Below are positions 8,711 to 16,875 of a stretch of 59,209 nt of DNA, one piece after another. The position numbers were made by a program, and so were the translations under genes. Each line of letters starts with the position of its first letter. Positions within the stretch are counted from its first letter, which is position 1. Origin of the DNA: an uncultured Myxococcales bacterium (GTDB lineage Bacteria > Myxococcota_A > UBA9042 > DTJE01); NCBI GenBank assembly GCA_903847405.1, contig CAINDP010000202.1, forward strand, positions 1-59,209, written 5' to 3'. The notes below the pieces were generated by a model. The model did no database searches. It had not been told where the DNA came from and saw only the letters and a list, made by a program, of their open reading frames with translations.

Positions 8711-9973
8711 ATGACACGTGTCTTGATCGGTACACTGTTGCTGACGACGGCCCTGGCTGCGTGCGGAGGCGGGTCGGGGTCCGACGTGACCGACGCGACG
8801 CTCGACATCGCCGACGCCCTCGACCTCCCGGACGTGCCGGAGGACCTGCCGGCCGCGGACGCTCCCATCGACATCGCGGACGCGCCCGACGCCCCCGACG
8901 CCCCCGACGCGACGGCCCCCTGCGCACCCTACGAGGGGTTCGGGCCCTTCGTGGTCGGCGTCCGCACCCTGTCGCTGCCCGATCGCAAGGTCGAAGTGTG
9001 GTATCCCGCCGTGGCCGGATCCCAGATCGGCAAGGCCCGGGACCGCTACGACATCCGCGAGTGGCTGCCGCCCGCGGAGGTCGCGAAGATCGCGGCCGAC
9101 GCCCCGACCTTCTTCGAAACCGAGGCCTACCGGGACCTGGACGCCGCGCCGGGCCCGTTCCCGCTGGCGCTGTTCAGCCACGGCGTGGCGTCGTTCCGCG
9201 ACCAGTCCTCGGCGCTGACCGCGCACCTGGCCTCCTGGGGGTTCGTGGTGGCAGCGCCGGATCACCTGGAGCGCGGGTTGGAGGCGTTCGTCGCGGATAC
9301 CTACGCGTTCGACGCGCTGGGCGACGCGGACCTGCGCGCCACCATCGACCTGCTGAAGGTCCAGGCCGCGGTCACCGACGGGCCCTTCGAGGGACGGCTG
9401 GACTTCACCCGGATCGTCGCAACCGGACATTCGATGGGAGGAGCGGCCGTCCTGAAACTGATGGAAAGCGAGGACGTGCTGGCCGGCGTCACCTGGGCCG
9501 GCGCTTCGCCCACGCAAACCGGCACCCGGGTCACGAAGCCCCTGCTGCAGATCAGCGGCTCCAACGACGGCATCGCGCCCCCCGGGGACTCCCGGGCGAC
9601 CTTCGATTCCATCGAGGCCTGGCCGAAGGGCTTCGCCGAAATCCTGGGCGCCGGGCACCTGGCGTTTTCGGACCTGTGCGTCATCGGCGCGGAGCAGGGC
9701 GGCGTGGTCGCGCTGGCGCTGTCCCTGGGCGTGACGGTGCCGGATCTGCTGGTGCTGCTGGGTTCGGACGGGTGCCAGCCGACCGACCTGCCCGCGGTGC
9801 AGGCCTGGCCGATCATCCGCAACTACACCGTGGCGCACCTGCGCCTGGCCCTGCACATCGACGCGACGCCCGTCGGTCTGGACGACGCGGCGAAGGCCTG
9901 CTTCGCGGCGCGGCTGAAGGACGCCGGGTACGAAACCCAGGCGCCGGTGGTTCCGGAAACCGCCGACAACTGA
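8711..9973 (+). CDS. Secreted alpha/beta-hydrolase lipoprotein (dienelactone hydrolase/PAF-acetylhydrolase-like)
   Basis: 420 residues. The ATG at 8711 has AAGGAGG upstream. A signal peptide ends LAAC (lipobox, lipid Cys18). A 45-residue Asp/Pro/Ala-rich linker follows, including tandem DAP units. The catalytic domain starts near 75. GHSMGG at 239-244 supplies the nucleophile Ser241; SGSNDG (Asp286) and GAGHLAF (His316) complete a plausible Ser-Asp-His triad. LFSHG at 154-158 is the oxyanion-side segment. The fold resembles PAF-acetylhydrolase/dienelactone-hydrolase-type esterases. The substrate is unknown. The lipid anchor suggests an outer-membrane or periplasmic location. Confidence 0.82.
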   Translation: MTRVLIGTLLLTTALAACGGGSGSDVTDATLDIADALDLPDVPEDLPAADAPIDIADAPDAPDAPDATAPCAPYEGFGPFVVGVRTLSLPDRKVEVWYPAVAGSQIGKARDRYDIREWLPPAEVAKIAADAPTFFETEAYRDLDAAPGPFPLALFSHGVASFRDQSSALTAHLASWGFVVAAPDHLERGLEAFVADTYAFDALGDADLRATIDLLKVQAAVTDGPFEGRLDFTRIVATGHSMGGAAVLKLMESEDVLAGVTWAGASPTQTGTRVTKPLLQISGSNDGIAPPGDSRATFDSIEAWPKGFAEILGAGHLAFSDLCVIGAEQGGVVALALSLGVTVPDLLVLLGSDGCQPTDLPAVQAWPIIRNYTVAHLRLALHIDATPVGLDDAAKACFAARLKDAGYETQAPVVPETADN

Positions 9974-9989
9974 TTGCCGACCGAATGCC

Positions 9990-10997
9990 TCAAGGCGGGT
10001 AGGTGATCGGGTCGGGGTTCGCGATCCGGACCGACCCGTTGACCGTGTCGCACTCGACCTCGTGCCAGGTGACGCCCGCCTCGTATAGCGGCGGCGTCTG
10101 GAAGAACTGCACGCCCTCCCAAACGTACGTCGCGAACGCATGCTGGTGGCCCATGAAGGCGGCGCGCACCACGGTCTTGTGCCGCTGGATGGCCCCCAGG
10201 ATCGGGTGCGGCGTTTCGCCCTGGGCGGGCAGCGGAATCCAGTGATGCCAGAACAGGATCGTCGGCTGCGTCGTCGCCAGTTGCGATTCCAGCCACTCGG
10301 CCTGCGCCGGGAGGATCGTGGGCGTGTCGTTTGTGGCGTGGTCCGTGGCGCCGTCGGTGGAATCCAGCACCACGAAGTGGAACCCGCGATGGTCGAAGGC
10401 GTACCACGGCGACGGGTAGAACGGCGTGCCCGCGAACGCCTGGGCCCAGGCCTGGTCGGGCAGGAGGTTCCCCTCGAACGTGTCGAAGAACCGGTTGTCG
10501 TGGTTGCCCTTCACCACGTGGAAGGACATCGGGTAGTTCGCCTGGATCAGGCCGCGGTAGACGCCCAGGACCTCGACGGGATCGCCGGCCTCGATGACCC
10601 CGGGGATGGTGAACAGGTCGTCCACGTCGTCCCCCGTGGACACCACGAAATCCGGGGGCGGGTCCAGGGCCGCGAAGGTCGCGCCGGCGGCCGCGAACGC
10701 GGTGTTGTGCGGGTCGTCCGCCAGCCGCACGTGGGTGTCCGACACCACGGCAAAGCGGAACGTGGGCGACAGGGGGGGCAGGTCGGGGGCGTGAAGTTCG
10801 TCCGCAGGAACATCCGCGGCCGGCAATTCTGCCGCAAGATCCAGGACCGGCAGGTCCTCCGCCAGACCGTCCGCGACGGGCACGTCCGGTCCCGCCGCAT
10901 CGGCCGGCCCCCCGACCGAACCGCAGGCCGCCAGGGCCAGCAGCAGCGCCAGTCCCGCGAACCCGACCACCCACTCCCATGCCCGCGGTCGATGCAT
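9990..10997 (-). CDS. Calcineurin-like metallophosphoesterase lipoprotein
   Basis: 335 residues. The ATG at 10997 has GGAG upstream; the longer open frame lacks a signal at its start. The signal peptide ends LALAAC. An Asp/Pro/Ala-rich linker (about 27-75) precedes the catalytic domain. The dimetal motifs appear in order: SDTH at 86-89, GDD at 122-124, GNHD at 164-167, then a WHHW segment and GHQH near the C-terminus. These coordinate two metal ions in the calcineurin-like superfamily (PA-phosphatase/UshA-like hydrolases). Its stop is 17 bp from that of the convergent alpha/beta-hydrolase gene. The substrate is not predictable. Confidence 0.85.
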   Translation of the reverse strand: MHRPRAWEWVVGFAGLALLLALAACGSVGGPADAAGPDVPVADGLAEDLPVLDLAAELPAADVPADELHAPDLPPLSPTFRFAVVSDTHVRLADDPHNTAFAAAGATFAALDPPPDFVVSTGDDVDDLFTIPGVIEAGDPVEVLGVYRGLIQANYPMSFHVVKGNHDNRFFDTFEGNLLPDQAWAQAFAGTPFYPSPWYAFDHRGFHFVVLDSTDGATDHATNDTPTILPAQAEWLESQLATTQPTILFWHHWIPLPAQGETPHPILGAIQRHKTVVRAAFMGHQHAFATYVWEGVQFFQTPPLYEAGVTWHEVECDTVNGSVRIANPDPITYPP

Positions 10998-11094
10998 ACG
11001 CGCCTCCACTCCGCCGGATGATACATCGCCGCGAAAAGGCGCTACGATCCTTCGCCGGGTGCCCGAACGCGACGACAGCGACGAGGTGATGGTG

Positions 11095-11613
11095 ATGGGC
11101 GGGCGGAAGTACCTTTTTTCCTGGGACATGATCGGCGACATCGGCCTGGGGCGACCGAACCTGGGCCCCCTGATGCGCCTGGAAACCTACCGCCTGATGG
11201 AATTCACCTTCCGGGACGTCATCGAGCGGCGCCACGGGACCGAGGAGGCCGACCGCATCTTCCACGAGGCCGGACTGCTGGCCGGCAAGGAGTTCTTCGA
11301 CCACGTCCTGCAGGGCGCCTCGGACTTCCCCGAGTTCGTCCGCAAGACCCAGCAGGCCCTGGCCGAACTGTCGATCGGCATCCTCCGGATCGAAAAGGCG
11401 GACCTCGCCGCCGGATCCCTGGTCCTCACCGTGTCCGAGGACCTCGACTGTTCGGGCCTTCCCGACATCGGGGACCAGATCTGCACCTACGACGAAGGAT
11501 TCCTGGCGGGCCTGCTGGGTGCCTTCACCGGAAAGACCTTCCGCGTGAAGGAGGTCGACTGCTGGTGCACCGGGGGTCGGACCTGCCGGTTCACGGCGGA
11601 CGTGGTGGCCTGA
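11095..11613 (+). CDS. V4R-domain (4-vinyl reductase) sensor protein
   Basis: 172 residues from an ATG at 11095 (GAGG 8 bp upstream; GTG at 11059 is an alternative start). The protein is a stand-alone V4R domain, a small-molecule-binding fold related to the DmpR/XylR sensor domain and to BchJ. CSGLP, ICTYDEGFLAGLL and the C-terminal Cys motif CWCTGGRTCRF, a likely metal-binding cluster, match the family. In many bacteria this V4R type sits beside or is fused to a GGDEF protein. Here the diguanylate cyclase gene follows 38 bp downstream on the same strand, so the pair probably forms a ligand-gated c-di-GMP switch. The ligand is unknown. Confidence 0.8.
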   Translation: MGGRKYLFSWDMIGDIGLGRPNLGPLMRLETYRLMEFTFRDVIERRHGTEEADRIFHEAGLLAGKEFFDHVLQGASDFPEFVRKTQQALAELSIGILRIEKADLAAGSLVLTVSEDLDCSGLPDIGDQICTYDEGFLAGLLGAFTGKTFRVKEVDCWCTGGRTCRFTADVVA

Positions 11614-11651
11614 CCGCCGGCAGGCGGGCGGACGATTCGGAAGGGAGATCC

Positions 11652-12539
11652 ATGGCAGACGGCCACGACAGATGCGGGACGGCCCTGAGCCTCCTGCGCA
11701 GCGTCCTGTACGACGCAACCCCCCCGGCGGAGGTCCCCCCGGAGTTCAAGGATGTCGCCGATTTCGAAACGCTGTTCCGGGAACTGATGTCCCTTCGGAC
11801 CTATACGACGGCCCTTTCCGAAGGCGATCTGAACGCCAGCCTGGACATGCGCGGGCGGGTGTCCGGGGCCTTGAAGGGACTCCAGGCCAACCTGCGCCAC
11901 CTGACGTGGCAGACCCAGGCCGTCGCCGCCGGTGACCTGACCCAGCGCGTGCAGTTCTTGGGCGAGTTCGCCACGGCCTTCAACACCATGGTGGACCACC
12001 TGCAGGAACTGCAGGACCAGCTGCGGGACCAGGCGGTTCGCGACCCACTGACCGGCCTGCTGAACCGCCGCTACCTGGCCGAGACGATGCCCAGGGAGCT
12101 GGCCCGGGCCACCCGCGAGGGCCGGCCCCTGGCGCTGTTGATGATCGACGTGGACCATTTCAAGCAGGTCAACGACGCCCTGGGACATGCCGCGGGCGAC
12201 CAGGTGCTGCGGGCGCTGGGCGGCCTGCTGCGGGCAATGACCCGGGCGTCCGACGTGGCCTGCCGCTGGGGAGGCGAGGAGTTCGTGGTGGTGCTGCCGG
12301 GAGCCCCTGCGGACGCCGGGGCGCGCCGGGCCGAGGACATGCGACTGGCCTTCCAGACGCTGGCGTTCCCGGACCAGGCGTCACGGGCCCACAGCACCTT
12401 TTCGGTCGGCCTGGCCGTGTTCCCGGCCCACGGCGACACCCCGGAGGCATTGCTGGAGGCTGCCGACCGCGCGCTGTACCGCGCCAAGGAGGGCGGCCGG
12501 AACTGCGTCCGGGTGGCGGCGCAGGCCACTTCCGCGTAA
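11652..12539 (+). CDS. Diguanylate cyclase (HAMP-like plus GGDEF)
   Basis: 295 residues with AGGGAGA before the ATG. Residues 40-120 form a helical region that looks HAMP-like (LSEGDLNASLDMRGRVSG and AVAAGDLTQRVQ) but has no transmembrane segment. The GGDEF domain covers about 128-290: DPLTGLLNRR at 131-140, DVDHFKQVND at 167-176 and the active-site GGEEF at 207-211. RASD at 198-201, exactly five residues before GGEEF, is a canonical RxxD inhibitory site, so product feedback is expected. It makes c-di-GMP from two GTP. A signal from the upstream V4R protein is the likely input. A PilZ protein 7 kb away could be an effector. Confidence 0.9.
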   Translation: MADGHDRCGTALSLLRSVLYDATPPAEVPPEFKDVADFETLFRELMSLRTYTTALSEGDLNASLDMRGRVSGALKGLQANLRHLTWQTQAVAAGDLTQRVQFLGEFATAFNTMVDHLQELQDQLRDQAVRDPLTGLLNRRYLAETMPRELARATREGRPLALLMIDVDHFKQVNDALGHAAGDQVLRALGGLLRAMTRASDVACRWGGEEFVVVLPGAPADAGARRAEDMRLAFQTLAFPDQASRAHSTFSVGLAVFPAHGDTPEALLEAADRALYRAKEGGRNCVRVAAQATSA

Positions 12540-12620
12540 CCATCCGACATCATGCACGAAGATTTTTTTTCAAACCGCTCTAAAGTTCCTGCGGCGGGAT
12601 GCCGATAGGTGCGGCAACGC

Positions 12621-13760
12621 CTACTTCCCGAACAGTTCCGCGACCTCCTGCAGACGTGCGCTGACGAGGATGGCCTGGGGGCAGGCCGTCTGGCACGCGC
12701 CGCATTCCGTGCACGCGGAGGCGTATTCCGGCGTGCCCGGGGACCCCTTGCACAGGAACTCGTAGCGGCCCCGGGCCAGGTCCACCGAATCGTACATGTG
12801 GGCGATGTTGAAGGACTCCAGGCACTCGGGGATGTTCACGCCCGACGGGCAGGGCATGCAGTAGCCGCAGGCCGTGCAGGGAACCCGCATCCGTCGCTCG
12901 TACTCGCCGCGCACCTCGTCCACCAGGGCCAGTTCCAGCGCCGTCAGCGAACCGGGATGTCCCTGGGCAGCGCACGCGATGTTTTCCACCGCCTGCTCGA
13001 TCGCCGAAAAGCCCGACAGCAGGAGGTGCACGTCCGGGTCGTTCCAGATCCAGCGGTGCGCCCAGTCCGCGGGGCTGCGATGGATCGGCGCCCGATCGTA
13101 GATCGTCCGGACGCTGGGGATTTCACGCGCCAGAACACCGCCGCGCAGGGGCTCCATGACGATGACGCCCAGGCCCCGGGCCGCCGCGTACCGGATCCCC
13201 TCGGCGCCCGCCTGGTACTGGCGATCCATGAAGTTGTACTGCACCTGGCAGAACGACCACCGCCGCGCGTCCACGATTTCGCGGAAGGACGGCAGGTCCC
13301 CGTGGAACGAAAAGCCCGCGTACCGGATCCGCCCATCCGCCAGGGCATCGTCCAGGAACGACTGGATCCCCATGCCCGCGATGCCCCGCCAGGACTCGCC
13401 GTTCAGGGCATGGACCAGGTAGAAGTCGATGTGGTCGGTCTGCAGACGCTCCAGTTGCAGCGCCAGGAAGCGGTCCATGTCGGCGCGGGAATGCACCAGC
13501 CACGTGGGCAGCTTGGTCGCCACCTGGACCCGTTCCCGGTACCCGTCACGCAACGCGCGCCCCACCAGCGGCTCGCTTTCGCCGCCGTGGTACGGCCAGG
13601 CCGTGTCCACGTAGTTCACGCCCTGGTCGATGGCGTATCGCAGCATCCTTGTCGCGTGGGGTTCGTCGATGCCGCCGTCCTCCCGCATCGGCAGGCGCAT
13701 GCACCCGGCGCCCAGGATCGACAGGGCGGGTTCCACGTTCGGCATCCGGCGATACAGCAT
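12621..13760 (-). CDS. Aldo/keto reductase with C-terminal ferredoxin-like 4Fe-4S domain
   Basis: 379 residues. Residues 1-280 form an aldo-keto reductase barrel with the tetrad residues visible (NYVDTAWPY: Asp and Tyr; ATKLP: Lys; YLVHAL: His). The C-terminal 100 residues carry cysteine clusters CTACGYCMPCPSGVNIPEC and CTECGACQTACP, as in the widespread AKR/4Fe-4S fusion proteins of anaerobes and facultative bacteria. It probably uses NAD(P)H and a cluster to reduce or oxidise a carbonyl compound; the substrate is unknown. It is downstream of and convergent with the diguanylate cyclase. The 80-bp gap before it holds only a T-run (12560-12567) without a stem. Confidence 0.88.
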   Translation of the reverse strand: MLYRRMPNVEPALSILGAGCMRLPMREDGGIDEPHATRMLRYAIDQGVNYVDTAWPYHGGESEPLVGRALRDGYRERVQVATKLPTWLVHSRADMDRFLALQLERLQTDHIDFYLVHALNGESWRGIAGMGIQSFLDDALADGRIRYAGFSFHGDLPSFREIVDARRWSFCQVQYNFMDRQYQAGAEGIRYAAARGLGVIVMEPLRGGVLAREIPSVRTIYDRAPIHRSPADWAHRWIWNDPDVHLLLSGFSAIEQAVENIACAAQGHPGSLTALELALVDEVRGEYERRMRVPCTACGYCMPCPSGVNIPECLESFNIAHMYDSVDLARGRYEFLCKGSPGTPEYASACTECGACQTACPQAILVSARLQEVAELFGK

Positions 13761-13849
13761 CCGGCGTCTCCGCAGTCGCGGACGGGATTCTAGCGCAGAC
13801 CTTGGGACCGCAGGCAGTCACGGGACGGGCAGCGCATCGCAGGGGCGGT

Positions 13850-15487
13850 TCACAGTTTGCGGTTGGGGTCGGGCTTGCCCTTCGCGGCCGCCTGGGCCAG
13901 GTTTTCGAACATCGCCCGCCTGGCCTTGAAGGCCGGGTTGCCCAGGCTGGGCACGGGCTTGTCGGGCGCCTTCGTCGCGGGCGGCTTCGGCAGGGGCTTC
14001 CTGGGCGGCGACGACAGGGCGGCCTGCGGTTCGACCACCGGTGCAGCAACGGCCGCGACCGCAGGTGCCGCGGCAGGCTTCGGCCGACGATGCGCGCCGA
14101 TCGCCGGGGCCGGGCCGGGGGCCTTTTTCGCGGCGGCGGGACGGTGCCGGTCGAACGTGTCCGCCGTCAGCGACGGCATGTCGTGGACCGCCTTCTCCAG
14201 ATGCTTCGGGACCTGGATGCCGACCGGCTTCGGGCGCCAGGCCGCGCCCTCCTCGGGCGTTTCCACCTTCAGGTCGGACCGCGGCCCCGCGGCCGCCGCC
14301 TCGGACGCCTGCTGGTAGTTCCGCACGGACCGGCCCAGGTACGACGACTCGCTTTCGGCTTCCTCGTCGTAGGTCGACCGGTCCCACGCCGCATGCTGCT
14401 GCCCTTCGCCGCCACCGACGACCGAGCCCGCCAGTTCCAGGAACCGCAGGCGCTCCTTGACGGCCTTCAGCCGCGCGATCGTGTCCTCGACCTCCTTCGG
14501 CGACAGCAGCGGCGTGATCCGCTTGCGCAGGTCGTCCTCGCCCAACTGCCGGATGCTGGCGGCGGTCGCGGCATCAACCAGTGTCGGCAGCCCCGCGTAG
14601 TGGCTGGCCCCCATGGTCGAGGTGGCGAACTTCCGCGGATCGTCCGAATCCCGCGACCCGAACGCCGCGTCGTTGTCGATGCCCTTCACGGCCCCCGACT
14701 GCGGGTCGATGAAGATGTTGCCGCCGTGGCGATCCACCTGCCCCGTGATCGAGTCGATCCACTGCAGGTCGTTCATTTCCTTCTGGGTTCGCGGGTTCGT
14801 CAGGTCGTGGGCCCGGATCTCCTGGACCGCGTTCTTCTGGTAGATCTTCCCGGTGTCCGGGTCCTTTCGGTACCGGCCGGGCACCCCGAACGGATCGATG
14901 CCCTTCGCGTCCCCGATGTACTCCTCCGGATGGGCCGCGATCTCGGCCAGCAGCTTCGCGTCCGTGACCTCCTTGTCGGAATTTTCGACCATCGACCGGC
15001 CGGCCGCCTTTTCGGACACGGATCCCTTCTTGCCGTCGTGGGTCGCAAACGCCGTCTTCGCGATGACGCCGCCGACACCCATTGCCTCGGCGGTCCGGCT
15101 GGTGGCGACGGAGCGGTTCTCCAGGCGGGGATCCGCCTCGTCGATCCCGATGCCCTGGGCGGCATCGCCGATGTTCTCGCCCGCCTTCGCCTCCTTGAAA
15201 TACCCCTGCCGGCCCTGGCCCAGTTGCAGGTCGCGGAACGTCAGCAGATCCACCTGGTTGATGTTGCCGCCGGCCGCCTGGTCCTTGGACCGCAGGGTGT
15301 CCACGTGCCGGTCCTGGTATTGGGTTCCCGGCTGCCAGCGGGGACTCAGGGCCCGTCGCCCCTCTTCGTAGGGCATCTGCCCGGCCTCGGCCAGCCGGGG
15401 ATCCCGCGCAGGGGCAGCGGGTTCCGGCGCCTTCGCACCCCCCTTCCCGGGGCCGCCATGCTTCTTGAAGCGGTCAAACAACCCCAT
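13850..15487 (-). CDS. PI3/4-kinase-like (actin-fragmin-kinase/HipA-like fold) protein
   Basis: 545 residues. The ATG at 15487 has GGAGG upstream. No signal peptide is present. After a charged, Gly/Pro/Ala-rich N-terminus, residues 80-400 look like a phosphatidylinositol-kinase-type catalytic domain. GYFKEAK (Lys98 or 101) may be the ATP lysine. SVATSRTAEAMG and a VIAKTAFA segment (126-148) come next, then DRHGGN at 252-257, the DRHxxN catalytic loop of PI3/4-kinases, and GIDND at 269-273, equivalent to the DFG-type metal site. The C-terminal third is low-complexity Pro/Lys/Ala (KPLPKPPATKAPDKPVP). Homologous architectures occur in secreted bacterial effectors and actin-fragmin-like kinases. 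No conserved neighbour points to its role. The kinase-fold call is moderately strong; the substrate (lipid or protein) is open. Confidence 0.65.
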   Translation of the reverse strand: MGLFDRFKKHGGPGKGGAKAPEPAAPARDPRLAEAGQMPYEEGRRALSPRWQPGTQYQDRHVDTLRSKDQAAGGNINQVDLLTFRDLQLGQGRQGYFKEAKAGENIGDAAQGIGIDEADPRLENRSVATSRTAEAMGVGGVIAKTAFATHDGKKGSVSEKAAGRSMVENSDKEVTDAKLLAEIAAHPEEYIGDAKGIDPFGVPGRYRKDPDTGKIYQKNAVQEIRAHDLTNPRTQKEMNDLQWIDSITGQVDRHGGNIFIDPQSGAVKGIDNDAAFGSRDSDDPRKFATSTMGASHYAGLPTLVDAATAASIRQLGEDDLRKRITPLLSPKEVEDTIARLKAVKERLRFLELAGSVVGGGEGQQHAAWDRSTYDEEAESESSYLGRSVRNYQQASEAAAAGPRSDLKVETPEEGAAWRPKPVGIQVPKHLEKAVHDMPSLTADTFDRHRPAAAKKAPGPAPAIGAHRRPKPAAAPAVAAVAAPVVEPQAALSSPPRKPLPKPPATKAPDKPVPSLGNPAFKARRAMFENLAQAAAKGKPDPNRKL

Positions 15488-15684
15488 GGAGTCCTCCGCG
15501 TCGCCGTTCGAACGGTGCCCGCATTGTCCCCCCGTCGGACGTTCGACACAACACCCCGACGTCACGCTCCGCCCGCGATCCGCCCCGTCCCCGGCTCCGC
15601 TTTCTTGACCGGGTCAGGGCCCGGGATCGACACTGGGCCCACAGGCATTCGACCGGCGGGACTCCAGGCATCGAGGGGGGCATC

Positions 15685-16455
15685 ATGATCCGGAAATTCG
15701 CGATCGCAACCGTCCTGGCGTCGATCCTGGCCACGCCCGTCCCCGGGTGGGCCCAGTCCCCGGCGGAAACGGATGCGCTGCGCCTGCTGTCGGCCTTCGC
15801 GTCCTACACGGACCTCCGCCTCCGCTCGGTCCAGGAAAGCCTGGAAATCCTGGCCGCGACCACCGAAGCGCGCTCCGGCCGGTGGGAAGGCATGAAGGGC
15901 CTGGTGGCGGGCTTCCAGGAGTCGGACGGCGGGCTGGTCGCGTGGTACGCCCGTCCCGACGGGACCTACTGGACCGGCGACAAGGGCCGGATGAGCGTGA
16001 CGCTGAGCGATCGGGACTACTTCCCGGACCTGATGGCGGGCAAGGACATCCTGGGCGCGCTGGTGATCAGCAAGAGCACCGGCCAGCGCTCCGCCGTGAT
16101 CGCCGTTCCCCTGAAGCGGGGCGGCAAGGTCGTCGGCGCGATCGGGGCCTCCGTCTTCCTGGAACGGCTGTCCAACGAGGTCGCTTCCGCCCTCTCCCTG
16201 GGGAAGAACGCGGCCTTCTACGCCCTGGCCCCGAATGGCCTGACCACCTTGCACAGGAAGGCGGACCGCCATTTCCTGGACCCCCGGGAACTGGGAAGCG
16301 ATTCGCTGAAGGCGGCCGCGAACGAGATGCTGTCGAAAACGTCGGGTACTGTCGCCTACGAGTTCGATCAGACCCTTAAGAAGGCCCTCTACCGGACCTC
16401 CCCGCTGACACAGTGGCGGTTCGTGCTGACCTTCGACGCCGCGCCCCAACCCTAG
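15685..16455 (+). CDS. Stand-alone periplasmic Cache (PDC) sensor-domain protein
   Basis: 256 residues. GAGGGGG precedes the ATG. A Sec signal peptide ends PGWAQ. The remainder looks like a dCache-type extracellular sensor: an N-terminal helix (LRLLSAFASYTDLRLRSV), then DGTYWTGD, LSDRDYF (cf. the DRDYF motif of Cache_1) and GALVISKSTGQ, a hallmark small-ligand pocket motif. No transmembrane anchor or signalling domain is attached, unlike normal chemoreceptors and histidine kinases. It may act as a soluble binding protein that hands a ligand to a membrane partner. Confidence 0.78.
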   Translation: MIRKFAIATVLASILATPVPGWAQSPAETDALRLLSAFASYTDLRLRSVQESLEILAATTEARSGRWEGMKGLVAGFQESDGGLVAWYARPDGTYWTGDKGRMSVTLSDRDYFPDLMAGKDILGALVISKSTGQRSAVIAVPLKRGGKVVGAIGASVFLERLSNEVASALSLGKNAAFYALAPNGLTTLHRKADRHFLDPRELGSDSLKAAANEMLSKTSGTVAYEFDQTLKKALYRTSPLTQWRFVLTFDAAPQP

Positions 16456-16577
16456 CGCCCCCGGCCATGACAGTGCGCCACGCACAGGAATTTGACCGGC
16501 AGTTCCGAGGCGCGTATGTTTTCCGAACGGCCAAGCCGGGCGGGTTTTCGTTGAAGGGTTCAGACAGGGGGATTTCC

Positions 16578-16823
16578 GTGAAGAAGCTGATCGCAACGAT
16601 GGTCCTGGGTCTGGGTCTGGCTCTGGCGGCCTGCAGCGGCCCCACCTCGTCCGCATGCGGCGACGAGTCCGACGTGGGCAAGTGCACCGATGTCGAGTAC
16701 TGCTGCACCGCCAACCTTTCGAACACGTCCTGCTACTGGAAGGCGAACGGCAAGAAGTACTCCTGTTCGGGCGTCACGGACTGCACCGCAGCAGTGGAGC
16801 AGATGAACCTCGACTGCCAGTAG
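16578..16823 (+). CDS. Small Cys-rich lipoprotein
   Basis: 81 residues from a GTG at 16578 with AGGGGGA upstream. A Lys-containing signal peptide ends LALAAC. Besides the lipid cysteine there are eight cysteines in about 60 mature residues (including SAC, KC, YCC and SC twice), enough for four disulfides. No homologous family is recognised. It precedes another secreted Cys-containing protein by 52 bp, so the two may be cotranscribed. Confidence 0.7.
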   Translation: MKKLIATMVLGLGLALAACSGPTSSACGDESDVGKCTDVEYCCTANLSNTSCYWKANGKKYSCSGVTDCTAAVEQMNLDCQ

Positions 16824-16875
16824 TCGTCCTTCAGTCCGGCCTATGGATGCCGCCCCCATCGCCGAAGGAGCCCGG

